NCBI GenBank assembly: GCA_045649415.1
Contig: JAZRPY010000024.1
Location: 40,220-104,219, forward strand
Reading direction: 5' to 3'
Origin: CAKSQL01 sp045649415
Lineage (GTDB): Bacteria; Bacillota; Clostridia; UBA1381
DNA: 64,000 bases
Shown here: positions 1-8,824 of the stretch, one piece after another
Layout of the letters: each line of letters opens with the position of its first letter
How positions within the stretch are numbered: position 1 is the stretch's first letter
Position numbers and translations under genes: made by a program
Notes under the pieces: generated by a model
The model's database searches: none
What the model saw: only the letters and a program-made list of their open reading frames with translations
Told to the model about the DNA's origin: nothing

Positions 1-590
1 CAAGAGAAATTGAACAATGTATAGGTGATGTTCAGGGAAAAAATCTTTTTAAAGCCAAGGTATCGGCAATGAAGAAAAGTATTTCTAAAATCCCCTACAT
101 AGAAGATGTTTCAATCGACAGAGTGATATTTAAATCCAGATTGGTTGTTAGTGTGGTAGAATGTCAGGACGCTGCCTGCATTGCAGTAGGTGACGGATAT
201 ATTATAATTGACACAGAAGCAAAGGTGCTTGCTGAGGTCTTTGAAAAGCCTCAGAATATCCCCGAGGTGACGGGATTGAGTATAACAAATATCTCAACAG
301 GTGAAAAGCTTGGAATTGAGGAAAAGGATAAATTCAATATTATGCTCAAATGCCTTGACGAGATGCACAAAATCGATATTTTAAAGGGAGTTCGCACATT
401 ATCTGTGGCAGATATGGGGAATATCACCTTTAACTATGAAGACCGACTTGATGCCATCTGTGGAAGCAGTGTGGACTTAACCAAAAAATTAGGATTTTTC
501 AAAAGCGCTATAAATTCAAGTGAATTAACAGAAAATTCCCGTGGTACAATTGACTTGACAACTGCAGGCAAAGCAGTTTATACTCCGTAA
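1..590 (+). CDS. ftsQ: Cell division protein FtsQ/DivIB, C-terminal part (5' end outside window)
   Basis: The frame is open from base 3, so the gene begins before the window; the internal ATG at 69 is not the start. The first residues (REIEQCIGDVQGKNLF, then a segment ending in SRLVVSVVE) match the end of a POTRA domain, and the rest reads as the FtsQ/DivIB beta domain. FtsQ-family proteins are single-span membrane proteins that link FtsB/FtsL to the septal peptidoglycan machinery; the cytoplasmic and membrane parts are missing here. It is followed 170 bases later by ftsZ with no ftsA between, an arrangement common in Clostridia. The call rests on the POTRA-like start and on position; sequence conservation is low in this family. 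Confidence 0.8.
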   Translation, partial: REIEQCIGDVQGKNLFKAKVSAMKKSISKIPYIEDVSIDRVIFKSRLVVSVVECQDAACIAVGDGYIIIDTEAKVLAEVFEKPQNIPEVTGLSITNISTGEKLGIEEKDKFNIMLKCLDEMHKIDILKGVRTLSVADMGNITFNYEDRLDAICGSSVDLTKKLGFFKSAINSSELTENSRGTIDLTTAGKAVYTP

Positions 591-665
591 TTTTATAATA
601 AATCGCAGTTTTTATAAATTTATTGTGAATTTTTATTAAATTTGAAATTTTTTTTGAAAATACTA

Positions 666-694
666 TTGAAATAATCAAAAAAACATAGTACAAT
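666..694 (+). promoter_or_regulatory. Sigma-A type promoter of ftsZ
   Basis: TTGAAA (666-671) and TACAAT (689-694) are separated by 17 bases and lie about 65 bases before the ftsZ start, so ftsZ can be transcribed independently of ftsQ. Confidence 0.7.
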
Positions 695-760
695 TATATA
701 AGAATAAACTGATAATGGTGCATTATCTTTTTTATATGAACTTTAAGGAGGAAAAAACCA

Positions 761-1894
761 ATGAGTAACATTGAATTGGAAATGGAATTTGCACAACCAA
801 TTGATGGTGCAAGAATTAAAGTTATAGGTGTTGGTGGTGGCGGTAACAACGCTGTTGACAGAATGGTTGAAGCCGGCATTGCTAAAGCTGAATTCATTGC
901 AATAAACACAGATGCTCAACAATTGAAAACATCTAAAGCTTATAAAACTGTTCAAATCGGTGCAAGACTTACTGCAGGCTTAGGCGCAGGTGCAAAGCCT
1001 GAGGTTGGCAAAAAGGCTGCTGAGGAAACAGAAAACGAAATCAAGGAAATTTTAGCTGATACTGAAATGGTATTCATCACTGCAGGTATGGGTGGTGGAA
1101 CAGGAACAGGTGCTGCTCCTGTTATTGCCCGTCTTGCAAAGGAAATGGGTATCTTAACAGTTGCAGTTGTAACAAAGCCATTCTTCTTTGAAGGACCACA
1201 AAGAATGAAGAATGCAGAAGCAGGCATTGAGGAATTAAGACAATGCGTTGATTCACTTGTTACAATTCCAAACGACAATCTTGTTAAAATCGCTGCTAAG
1301 AAATTTGCATTGAATGATTCCTTTAAAATGGCAGACGAGGTTCTTCGTCAGGGTGTTGAGGGTATCATTGAGGTTATCACTCAAAATGGTATTATGAACT
1401 GTGACTTTGCTGATGTTTGCACAATTATGCGTGATTCAGGCATTGCACATATGGGTATAGGTATCGGCAAGGGTGAGAATGCTGCTCAGGACGCTGTTCG
1501 TGCTGCAATCGAAAGTCCATTGTTAGAAACAAGCATTTCAGGTGCTGCAAATGTTTTACTTAATATCACTGGTGGCGAGGAATTCTCATTGGTAGATATG
1601 AGTGAAATTTCGAGCTTGGTTCGTGAGATGGTTTCAGAGGATGCAACTATTATAGTTGGTACTGCAGTTGATGAATCAATCAAGGATGAAATTAAGGTAA
1701 CATTGGTTGCTACAGGTCTTACTCAAGAAGCTAAGAAGGATCAGAAAAGTTTTTTTCCACCAGTAGCTCCTGCCGCTCCTGATTTTTCATCAATCAAGCC
1801 TCCTGCTGCATCAGATAGCAGTGTGTTCACAAGAAAGGTTACTCCGGGCATTGATAATGTTAATGTTCCTCCTTTCTTAAGACCAAAAAACTAA
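761..1894 (+). CDS. ftsZ: Cell division GTPase FtsZ
   Basis: Tubulin-like GTPase that polymerises into the Z ring at midcell. The N-terminal nucleotide-binding loop GVGGGGNNAVDRM is at residues 23-35 and the tubulin signature GGGTGTG is near residue 110. The protein has 377 residues, usual for the family. A Pro-rich variable linker follows residue 325, and the C-terminal tail NVPPFLRPKN is the conserved peptide that binds partners such as SepF or FtsA. The ATG at 761 follows AAGGAGG (745-751) at ideal spacing. A strong terminator lies 15 bases downstream. Confidence 0.98.
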   Translation: MSNIELEMEFAQPIDGARIKVIGVGGGGNNAVDRMVEAGIAKAEFIAINTDAQQLKTSKAYKTVQIGARLTAGLGAGAKPEVGKKAAEETENEIKEILADTEMVFITAGMGGGTGTGAAPVIARLAKEMGILTVAVVTKPFFFEGPQRMKNAEAGIEELRQCVDSLVTIPNDNLVKIAAKKFALNDSFKMADEVLRQGVEGIIEVITQNGIMNCDFADVCTIMRDSGIAHMGIGIGKGENAAQDAVRAAIESPLLETSISGAANVLLNITGGEEFSLVDMSEISSLVREMVSEDATIIVGTAVDESIKDEIKVTLVATGLTQEAKKDQKSFFPPVAPAAPDFSSIKPPAASDSSVFTRKVTPGIDNVNVPPFLRPKN

Positions 1895-1908
1895 TATAAA
1901 ATAATTTG

Positions 1909-1940
1909 TCCACTATGCTATATAGCATAGTGGATATTTT
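1909..1940 (+). terminator. Rho-independent terminator of ftsZ
   Basis: A perfect 26-base palindrome (TCCACTATGCTAT and its reverse complement, 1909-1934) is followed by TATTTTTT. Confidence 0.85.
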
Positions 1941-1949
1941 TTGCCGTAA

Positions 1950-1982
1950 AAAAAAGGAAAAGGTCAAGCCTTTTCCTTTTTT
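1950..1982. terminator. Bidirectional terminator between ftsZ and the NlpC/P60 gene
   Basis: A-rich arm ending GGAAAAGG (1950-1963), loop TCAAG, and CCTTTTCC plus T run (1969-1982). It works for the minus-strand gene that ends at 1994 and as a back-up for ftsZ. Confidence 0.75.
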
Positions 1983-1993
1983 ATTTCTTATCT

Positions 1994-3334
1994 TCAGGCA
2001 ACTCGTCTTGCACCAACATATGAGGAATAGCTACATATATATGATAGAGTTGCATAGCATACCTTTTTGCCCGGACTTGGAGCATGGATAACATTTCCAT
2101 TTCCTGCATATATAACAACATGAGAAATTCCATTTCCCTTCGAGAAGAATATCAAATCTCCAGGTTGCAGGTTACTCCTTGCAACTGCCACACCATTACT
2201 ATACTGAGCAGCTGACGACCTGTTAACTGAAATTCCTACCTTTTTACAAACATATTGAACAAGTCCTGAACAGTCAAAGCCTGTTGATGGGGATGAGCCA
2301 CCATACACATAGCTGATTCCCAAATACTTTTCCGCCTCGTTAACGATAGCCTGACCTGAACCCTTCACAGCAGGCTTAGATGAACTCACCTGTGTTGAAT
2401 ATGACTTAGTTTTTGCCTTGGATGAAGCCCTCTTTTTTGCATTTATCTGTTCCTCATCCATTATAAGCTTTGTTTTCACATAGCCTGTCTTAATCATATC
2501 GCCCATGGCAATTTTTGTCCATTTACTGCCCTTAGTTATAATTTTTATATTACTCTTATCAGGAATTGTTTCAATAACCTCTGCGTTGTCATAAGGGAAT
2601 TCTCTCACATTCACTATTGTTCCTCCTGATGCCACAACTCCCTTTTTAACTATCTTTGAAATTCTTTCCTTCTTGGCATTATTTACCTTTTCAATATCCT
2701 CCTTGCCATCTATAGTGACAAAGGTGGACATAATATATCCCACATCATAATTTCTTCCGTATAATACCTTGAGCCATCCGTCCTTTTCATAGGCTGTTAC
2801 ATAAATCCCTGTGCCTGCATCAACCTGATCAAGAACATTGGTGTTGAGCCCTGCTCCATCACGGATATTCACTCCGTCCTCATTTATATAACCTGTCTGG
2901 AAGCTAAAATACTTTAGCATATTATCTCTTGCATTCTCATAAAACATAGTTATGTAGTCTGCAAAAGCATACGCCTTTGTATCTTTATATTTTATGCAAT
3001 ACCAATTTCCTTCCTGAAAAAGAATGTCAACCTCCTCAGCACATTCAAGCTCTGCCACAACCTCTGAGGTATCTGAAGCCTCTTTTCTTATCTTCAATTT
3101 ATCCTCCTGGATTAAAACATAGCCCTTACCCTTTTTTAATCCATCAAGCTCTGGCAACTCGCCGAACACAATGCCCTCTCCGTCACCTACTAATATTTCA
3201 GGTTGGTTAAACCGAATTTCTATATCACTTTTCTCTGCTTTTACAGGTGTAACATCCGTAGCCTGACTTGTTGCTAAAGAACCTATCATTGCAATTGCGA
3301 CAATAGCCGAAATTGTATGCTTTAAGTTCACCAT
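1994..3334 (-). CDS. Secreted SH3-domain NlpC/P60 peptidoglycan endopeptidase
   Basis: 446-residue exported cell-wall hydrolase. Residues 1-25 form a signal peptide (KHTISAIVAIAMIGSLATSQA). Three bacterial SH3-type wall-binding modules follow at roughly 65-130, 145-210 and 225-295, then a Ser/Lys-rich linker and a C-terminal NlpC/P60 domain (about 325-446). The catalytic Cys is in FDCSG, the His in GISHVVIYAG, and the third polar residue in NVIHAPSPG. Such enzymes cleave the gamma-D-Glu to diaminopimelate bond in stem peptides. It stands alone behind its own strong promoter and may act in septum splitting, wall turnover or spore germination; the sequence does not say which. Confidence 0.92.
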   Translation of the reverse strand: MVNLKHTISAIVAIAMIGSLATSQATDVTPVKAEKSDIEIRFNQPEILVGDGEGIVFGELPELDGLKKGKGYVLIQEDKLKIRKEASDTSEVVAELECAEEVDILFQEGNWYCIKYKDTKAYAFADYITMFYENARDNMLKYFSFQTGYINEDGVNIRDGAGLNTNVLDQVDAGTGIYVTAYEKDGWLKVLYGRNYDVGYIMSTFVTIDGKEDIEKVNNAKKERISKIVKKGVVASGGTIVNVREFPYDNAEVIETIPDKSNIKIITKGSKWTKIAMGDMIKTGYVKTKLIMDEEQINAKKRASSKAKTKSYSTQVSSSKPAVKGSGQAIVNEAEKYLGISYVYGGSSPSTGFDCSGLVQYVCKKVGISVNRSSAAQYSNGVAVARSNLQPGDLIFFSKGNGISHVVIYAGNGNVIHAPSPGKKVCYATLSYICSYSSYVGARRVA

Positions 3335-3396
3335 TTGCTACCTACCTCCTAAATTCTTTTTAAAATGCTTTTTGCATCTTAAATTGTTACAAAATT

Positions 3397-3425
3397 ATTA
3401 TACACTATTCAAGAGGAAAAGTCAA
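3397..3425 (-). promoter_or_regulatory. Sigma-A promoter of the NlpC/P60 gene
   Basis: On the minus strand TTGACT (3425-3420) and TATAAT (3402-3397) are 17 bases apart, about 60 bases before the start codon. Nothing else is recognisable between 3426 and the hairpin at 3582. Confidence 0.8.
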
Positions 3426-3581
3426 TTCTTTTCAGGATATTAGCACTTTTATAGAGAATTATATGCAATATATACACTATAATTCTTTTATCATCTTATT
3501 TGTTTGTGCATTATTTCTATATATCAATATTGAAATATGCTAAAAAATTGTTACAAACTTTGTAAATTTTAAGTAAAAATT

Positions 3582-3612
3582 AAAAGTCCTGATTTTAAAA
3601 ACCAGAACTTTT
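3582..3612 (-). terminator. Terminator downstream of the YczE-like pseudogene
   Basis: Minus-strand RNA forms a 15-pair stem (AAAAGTTCTGGTTTT against AAAATCAGGACTTTT, two G-U pairs). It still closes the murC-to-yczE transcription unit. Confidence 0.65.
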
Positions 3613-3636
3613 ATCAATAAAAGATATTACTTAGTA

Positions 3637-4332
3637 TTATTCCTTGCCAATAAAAATATTAGATACTTTAAATCGTGTTTCAAAGGTAAAGACTTTATCC
3701 ATAAGACTACCGAAAAATTTAATCAACGATGCATTCACAATCGTGATTATAATTGTTCCTATTCCTATTCCCTTAAGACTTCCGTTCAAGCCATATGCAA
3801 GTGCAACTGACAGAATAAAGAATGTAGCGTCTGTCCAACGCTTTACTACACTGTTGTCAAGCTTATATTTTTTTGCAATCTCCACAACTAAAAGCTCATA
3901 TATCTGCAATGGCAATGTGGTTCTAAAGCAAAAAGCAATTGCAATCAGAATTTCACCCACAACAAAGCTTAAAACCCTCATCCACATAAGCTCTCATACA
4001 CCATTGCCACCCAAGATAAAAAATGCTAAGTCAATTGCATGACCAAATATAAAGGCTGCTATAAATGACCACAGATAACGGAGCTTGAATTTTTAGATTA
4101 TAACGCACATTACCACCAAAACTATAGCCTGCCATATATATTCTGATGTCCCCTGAGTGTAGAAGGGGAAAATTTGTATCATTCTCAGATGTATTATGTA
4201 AGGAGGAGCCGCAATCATTGATAATCCGAAATCAGCCTTAGTGCAAAAGCCGATACCAAGTGCACACAACAAAATTCCCGACAGCCAGGCGACCTCATTC
4301 ATTTTACTGATTTTTTCAAGGTAAAATACCAC
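3637..4332 (-). pseudogene. Decayed YczE/DUF6198-like integral membrane protein
   Basis: Two open pieces lie in the same frame. The N-terminal piece (4332-4093) contains GILLCALGIGFCTKADFGLS and the C-terminal piece (3987-3637) begins MWMRVLSFVVGEILIAIAF. Between them the frame reads through a TAA at 4095-4093 and a TGA at 3996-3994; translated across, it gives a continuous hydrophobic protein of about 230 residues, usual for the YczE-like family of poorly understood four- to six-span membrane proteins. No frameshift is needed, so decay was by two nonsense changes, or by one followed by drift. It lies 6 bases after trkH and would have been the last gene of the operon. Function unknown. Confidence 0.7.
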
Positions 4333-4338
4333 CTTAAT

Positions 4339-5778
4339 TTATTTTCTCCAGAAGGAAGGATGAAGCATAATGAGTACAGGGTAAAGCTCTAATCTGCCTA
4401 CAAGCATATCAAAGGCAAGTACCCATTTAGACAAGTTGGAAAGATGAGAATAGTTACCCACTGCACCAACGCTTCCCAATCCCGGTCCGATATTGTTTAT
4501 ACAGGTTATAACCGAGCTCATAGCCTCAATAAGCTCTAATCTGTCTATAGCAAGAATAAGCATAGACACAACCATAACCAAAAGATAAACAACCAGATAT
4601 GTAGCTGTTCTGCTAACCATTTTTTCATCTAAGGGACGAAAATCCATATTTACGGATATTACTGCCCTTGGATTTATAGCTCTTCTTATCTCTCTTACAG
4701 CTGCTTTTACTAAGATGGAAACTCTTATAATCTTCAAGCCACCACCCGTGGAGCCTGCACAAGAGCCACAGAACATCAAAAGCACTAAAATAAGCTTTGA
4801 AAATTCAGGCCATACATCAAAATTTTCTGATATAAAGCCTGTTGTGGTTATAATTGAGCTCACCTGGAAAAATGCCGCCCTGAATGACTGCTCCAAGCCA
4901 TTATACAATGGATAAATATTCTTCCAGATCAACAAAGTTGCAATTCCAACTATAGCAAAATACCATTTTATTTCTTCATTTTTGAAAAATTCCTTAAAAT
5001 TTCTCATAAGAAGCAGATAGAACATAGAAAAGTTCACGCCAAACAATAGCATAAATATAGAAATCACATACTCAATATATGCACTGTCATAAAAGGCTAT
5101 ACTTGAATTTTTAGGTGAAAATCCACCTGTGCCTGCAGTTGCAAAGGCAGTTACGATACTATCGAATAAAGGCATTTTGCCCAACAAAAGTACCACAACC
5201 TCCAGAGCTGTCAAGCCAATGTATATTAGATACAAAATTCTTGCCGTAAATTTTGTTTTCGACACAAGCTTGCCCACATTAGGTCCGGGAGCCTCTGCAC
5301 GCATTATAAAAATGGTGTTAGAATTTTTGGACGATAATATTGCAAGCGCAAAAACTAAAATTCCCATTCCACCAATCCAATGAGAGAAGCTACGCCAGAA
5401 CAACAAGCTTTTAGACATTCCCTCAATATTCACAAGGATTGTTGAACCCGTTGTGGTGATGCCTGAAACAGTTTCAAAAAATGCATCTGTATAAGATGGA
5501 ATTTCCCCACTGAGCCAGAATGGCAATGCCCCGAAAAGTGATATTATCACCCAGGACAATGTGCATATTAAAAATCCCTCTTTTGTGTGGATACTGCTAT
5601 CCTCTGGCTTTTTTATTATACCCAGCCCACCAATTATGGCAAGGAGAATGATTGGCACAAGATATGCTATTGAGTTATTTTCTCTGTATATGAGAGAAAC
5701 CACCATAGGTACTGTCATCAGCGCCGACATTATAAGCATCAGCTTACCGAGAAAGCACTTTACTATATTATAGTTCAT
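4339..5778 (-). CDS. trkH: Potassium uptake protein TrkH/KtrB family
   Basis: 479-residue K+ translocating membrane subunit of a Trk/Ktr system. The four pore loops that replace the K+ channel filter are visible as TTTGSTIL (about 112), ATAGTGGFSP (about 214), TTTGF (about 315) and NIGPGLGSVG (about 430), each between hydrophobic helices. It lies 17 bases after trkA, its cytoplasmic NAD-binding regulator, so the pair should form a complete uptake system. The length and the long first-helix region fit TrkH rather than short KtrB. The start at 5778 follows a GGAGG site. Confidence 0.94.
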   Translation of the reverse strand: MNYNIVKCFLGKLMLIMSALMTVPMVVSLIYRENNSIAYLVPIILLAIIGGLGIIKKPEDSSIHTKEGFLICTLSWVIISLFGALPFWLSGEIPSYTDAFFETVSGITTTGSTILVNIEGMSKSLLFWRSFSHWIGGMGILVFALAILSSKNSNTIFIMRAEAPGPNVGKLVSKTKFTARILYLIYIGLTALEVVVLLLGKMPLFDSIVTAFATAGTGGFSPKNSSIAFYDSAYIEYVISIFMLLFGVNFSMFYLLLMRNFKEFFKNEEIKWYFAIVGIATLLIWKNIYPLYNGLEQSFRAAFFQVSSIITTTGFISENFDVWPEFSKLILVLLMFCGSCAGSTGGGLKIIRVSILVKAAVREIRRAINPRAVISVNMDFRPLDEKMVSRTATYLVVYLLVMVVSMLILAIDRLELIEAMSSVITCINNIGPGLGSVGAVGNYSHLSNLSKWVLAFDMLVGRLELYPVLIMLHPSFWRK

Positions 5779-5795
5779 AATTCCTCCAAATGTTT

Positions 5796-7151
5796 TTATC
5801 CTATAATCTCATTTAAGTCTGTGAGTATTCTGCCTGCAGAAACTACGATTACTCTGTCGCCCTCTTTGATATAATCCTCACCGTCAGGAAGAATAAATTC
5901 CTCTCTTCTTAAAATTCCTGCAATCAGTATATTATCACGGAGCTTTAACTCCTTTAACGGAATATCAAGCTTTAAAAATTCCCTTGTTGCAATAAACTCC
6001 AAAGCCTCTGCCTTACCATCAACTATTTTATAAAGAGTTTTTATATGACTACCATGAGAATTCTGTTTTGCTCTTGCAAATCGCATTATTGTATCAGCAG
6101 TTATTCTCTTGGGTGAGATAATAGTGTCAAGACCAATACTGTCTAAAATATTTAACAAAGACACCTTGTTGACCTTGGTTATAACCTTTTCCACCCCGAC
6201 TACCCCTGCAAACAAGGAGATAATAATATTTTCCTCGTCAATACCTGTGAGGGATATGCAAGCATCAACGCCCTCAATTCCCTGCTCGGTTAAAATTTTC
6301 TGGTCACTTCCGTCACCACATATAATATCTGCCTTTGGTAAAAGTCCGTTTAGCTTTACACAAACCTTTTCGTCCTTTTCAATAATGGTGACATGAACTC
6401 CAGTCTCTATCAATCTTTTTGAAAGGTGATATGCAATAGTGCCTCCACCAACAATCATTACCCTCTTGATTTTCTGGCTTTGGAAACCAAGCTCCTTTAA
6501 AAAGCCAATCAATTCCGTATGCTTTGCAGTTATATTTATCTTGTCCCCACCCTGTAGAACAAAATTTCCGTTAGGGATATATACCTTGCCATCTCTTTCA
6601 ACTGCGCAAATCAGCACCTTACACTTATATATCTTCTTGATTTCGCTCATAGGCATATGTGCAAGCTTACTATTCTCATCAATTTTAAATTCTGCCAAAT
6701 CAAGCTTGCCCTTTTCAAAAACCTCTACTTTAGTAGCGGCAGGGAAGTTTATTATTCTCGATATTTCACAAGCTGCATCATACTCAGGGTTTACAATGGC
6801 ACTTATTCCCATTTCCTCTCTCATAAATGCGTTCTGCTTCATATACTCCACATTTCTCACTCGTGCAATACAGCTTTTTGCTCCAAGCTTTCGTGCAATA
6901 GTACAACATATCATATTGACCTCGTCGCTATTGGTTGTTGCAACAAGCATATCTGCATTTTTCACTCCTGCCTCTTTCAGAGTATCACAAATTGTGCCAT
7001 TACCACAAATACCCAAAACATCAAATTCCTCAATGAGCCTGTCTAAAAGCACAGCGTTACTGTCAATCACAGATATATTATGATTTTCGTTGGAAAGTCC
7101 ATTAACAAGCTCTTTTCCAACCTTTCCCGCTCCTACAATTATAATATTCAT
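5796..7151 (-). CDS. trkA: Trk system potassium uptake regulator TrkA
   Basis: 451-residue cytoplasmic ring protein that gates TrkH in response to bound nucleotides. It has two full RCK units: Rossmann fold one starts IIVGAGKVGKELVNGL (residues 3-18) and is followed by a TrkA-C domain to about 220; the second Rossmann fold starts VMIVGGGTIAYHLSKRL (about 231) and is followed by another TrkA-C domain. The duplicated layout is that of classical TrkA and differs from single-unit KtrA. It lies between mnmA (15 bases upstream) and trkH (17 bases downstream), an operonic arrangement. Confidence 0.95.
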   Translation of the reverse strand: MNIIIVGAGKVGKELVNGLSNENHNISVIDSNAVLLDRLIEEFDVLGICGNGTICDTLKEAGVKNADMLVATTNSDEVNMICCTIARKLGAKSCIARVRNVEYMKQNAFMREEMGISAIVNPEYDAACEISRIINFPAATKVEVFEKGKLDLAEFKIDENSKLAHMPMSEIKKIYKCKVLICAVERDGKVYIPNGNFVLQGGDKINITAKHTELIGFLKELGFQSQKIKRVMIVGGGTIAYHLSKRLIETGVHVTIIEKDEKVCVKLNGLLPKADIICGDGSDQKILTEQGIEGVDACISLTGIDEENIIISLFAGVVGVEKVITKVNKVSLLNILDSIGLDTIISPKRITADTIMRFARAKQNSHGSHIKTLYKIVDGKAEALEFIATREFLKLDIPLKELKLRDNILIAGILRREEFILPDGEDYIKEGDRVIVVSAGRILTDLNEIIG

Positions 7152-7166
7152 ATTACCTCTATCCTT

Positions 7167-8210
7167 TTAGTTTATTATCTTATCAACAATCCCACCACCA
7201 AGCACTATATCTCCATCATAGAAGACCACTGCCTGTCCCGGTGTGACTGCTCTCTGAGCCTCATCAAATAAAACCAATATTCCATCCTTTTCCTTTGTTA
7301 TAGTTGCTTTTGCCTTTTTTGCCTGATATCTTATTTTAACCTCGGCATTTATAGGAAAAGTTATATCTTTTGCTGATATAAAATTGGTATCTGATGCAAT
7401 CAGTCCCTTTGAAAACTCCATCCCCTTTTCACCAAGGGTGATTGTGTTTTCTTTAGCATCCATATTCATCACAAACATAGGTCTGCCATATGCACCAATG
7501 CCCTTTCTCTGACCAATGGTGTAGTATATCATTCCCCTATGCTCACCTATTACATTACCATCAATATCAAGAAACTTTCCCTTTTTTGGAGTGTAGTTTC
7601 CATTTTCCTTTATAAAGCCTGCATAGTCATCATCCTCAACAAAGCAAATTTCCATACTATCAGGCTTATCTGCAACAGATAGTCCTATGTTTTCGGCTTT
7701 TTTCCTTATCTCTTCCTTTGTATATTCTCCGAGTGGCATTAAGATATGCGAAAGCTTTTCCTGAGTGAGCTGAAACAGAACATAGCTCTGGTCCTTATTC
7801 TCAGTATCTGCAACCCTTAGAACATACTCCCCATCCTCTTGTTCCACCTTCGCGTAATGACCTGTGGCAATATAGTCAAAGCCAAGCTCCATAGCCTTAT
7901 CAAGCATCGCATCAAATTTTAAATACTTATTGCAGGCAATACAAGGATTTGGAGTTCTTCCTTTTTTATATTCGTCTATAAAATAATCGATAACCTTCTC
8001 CTTGAATAAATCCTGAAAATCAATCACATATAGCTCTATTCCAAGCTTTTCGCAAACTGCCTCGGCATCCTTTGTGGGTGATTTGTTTTGCTCTGTGTTC
8101 CACAAAACCATAGTAGCACCAGCCACCTCATAACCCTGCTCAATCAAAAGTGCAGCTGCAACAGAGGAGTCCACTCCTCCACTCATTCCAACCAATACCT
8201 TTTTTTTCAT
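7167..8210 (-). CDS. mnmA: tRNA-specific 2-thiouridylase MnmA
   Basis: Inserts sulfur at C2 of uridine-34 in the wobble position of Lys, Glu and Gln tRNAs, using ATP and persulfide sulfur. The PP-loop GMSGGVDSS is at residues 8-16. The catalytic Cys pair lies in NPCIACN (about 96-102) and MEICFVEDDDY (about 192-202), and the tRNA-binding motif GHYAKVE is near 123. 347 residues is normal. The usual sulfur-donor desulfurase gene is not adjacent. It sits in the murC-mntP-mnmA-trkA-trkH run, in short-gap spacing. Confidence 0.97.
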   Translation of the reverse strand: MKKKVLVGMSGGVDSSVAAALLIEQGYEVAGATMVLWNTEQNKSPTKDAEAVCEKLGIELYVIDFQDLFKEKVIDYFIDEYKKGRTPNPCIACNKYLKFDAMLDKAMELGFDYIATGHYAKVEQEDGEYVLRVADTENKDQSYVLFQLTQEKLSHILMPLGEYTKEEIRKKAENIGLSVADKPDSMEICFVEDDDYAGFIKENGNYTPKKGKFLDIDGNVIGEHRGMIYYTIGQRKGIGAYGRPMFVMNMDAKENTITLGEKGMEFSKGLIASDTNFISAKDITFPINAEVKIRYQAKKAKATITKEKDGILVLFDEAQRAVTPGQAVVFYDGDIVLGGGIVDKIIN

Positions 8211-8222
8211 TTAGCACCTCAT

Positions 8223-8813
8223 TTATAAAATGCCTTCCAAAAGAATTTTTAATCCTATTCCAATTAGAACTATTCCACCAGCAATTTCTGCCTTGTTACC
8301 AAACAGATCTCCACTTTTGTTCCCGATATAAACGCCCATTGCAGACATAAAAAAAGCAACAAAACCTATTATAACCGAGCAACCAAAAGCACCATTGATT
8401 ATGCCATTTCCCAAAAATGTCATATCCATTGCCGCATATGTAATTCCAACTGCCAATGCATCAATACTTGTTGCAATTGCCATAACCAATAATAGCTTGT
8501 TGTCAAGAGGATTGGCAATCTCCTTCTCTTTAGGATGAACTGTTTCAAAAAGCATCTTTCCTCCCACAAATCCCAACAATCCAAAGGCTATCCATGGAGA
8601 ATATCTTGATATTATATTATGAAAGCCACACCCCATAAGCCAGCCTATACAGGGCATCATAAACTGAAATAAACCAAAGAATATGCCTATTTTTAAGGCA
8701 TATTTCCATTTCATATTTTTAATAAAAATTCCACTTGTTATTGACACTGAAAATGCATCCATTGCCAAGCCCAAAGAGGTCAAAAATAATGTTACAAAAT
8801 CCACTCTATACAT
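8223..8813 (-). CDS. mntP: Manganese efflux pump MntP
   Basis: 196-residue six-helix membrane exporter of Mn2+. The two family-defining acidic motifs are present: AMDAFSVSI near residue 17 and SIDALAVGI near residue 115, related by internal duplication. The protein ends in a hydrophobic helix, GIVLIGIGLKILLEGIL. No yybP-ykoY manganese riboswitch was recognised ahead of it, because the gene is preceded only 11 bases away by murC; expression probably follows the operon. Confidence 0.93.
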   Translation of the reverse strand: MYRVDFVTLFLTSLGLAMDAFSVSITSGIFIKNMKWKYALKIGIFFGLFQFMMPCIGWLMGCGFHNIISRYSPWIAFGLLGFVGGKMLFETVHPKEKEIANPLDNKLLLVMAIATSIDALAVGITYAAMDMTFLGNGIINGAFGCSVIIGFVAFFMSAMGVYIGNKSGDLFGNKAEIAGGIVLIGIGLKILLEGIL

Positions 8814-8824
8814 TCCCTCCAGGA

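Noticed and set aside
6439..7083. Plus-strand open frame of about 214 codons over trkA
   Set aside because: It is antisense to the highly conserved trkA, low in complexity, with no ribosome site; a shadow frame.
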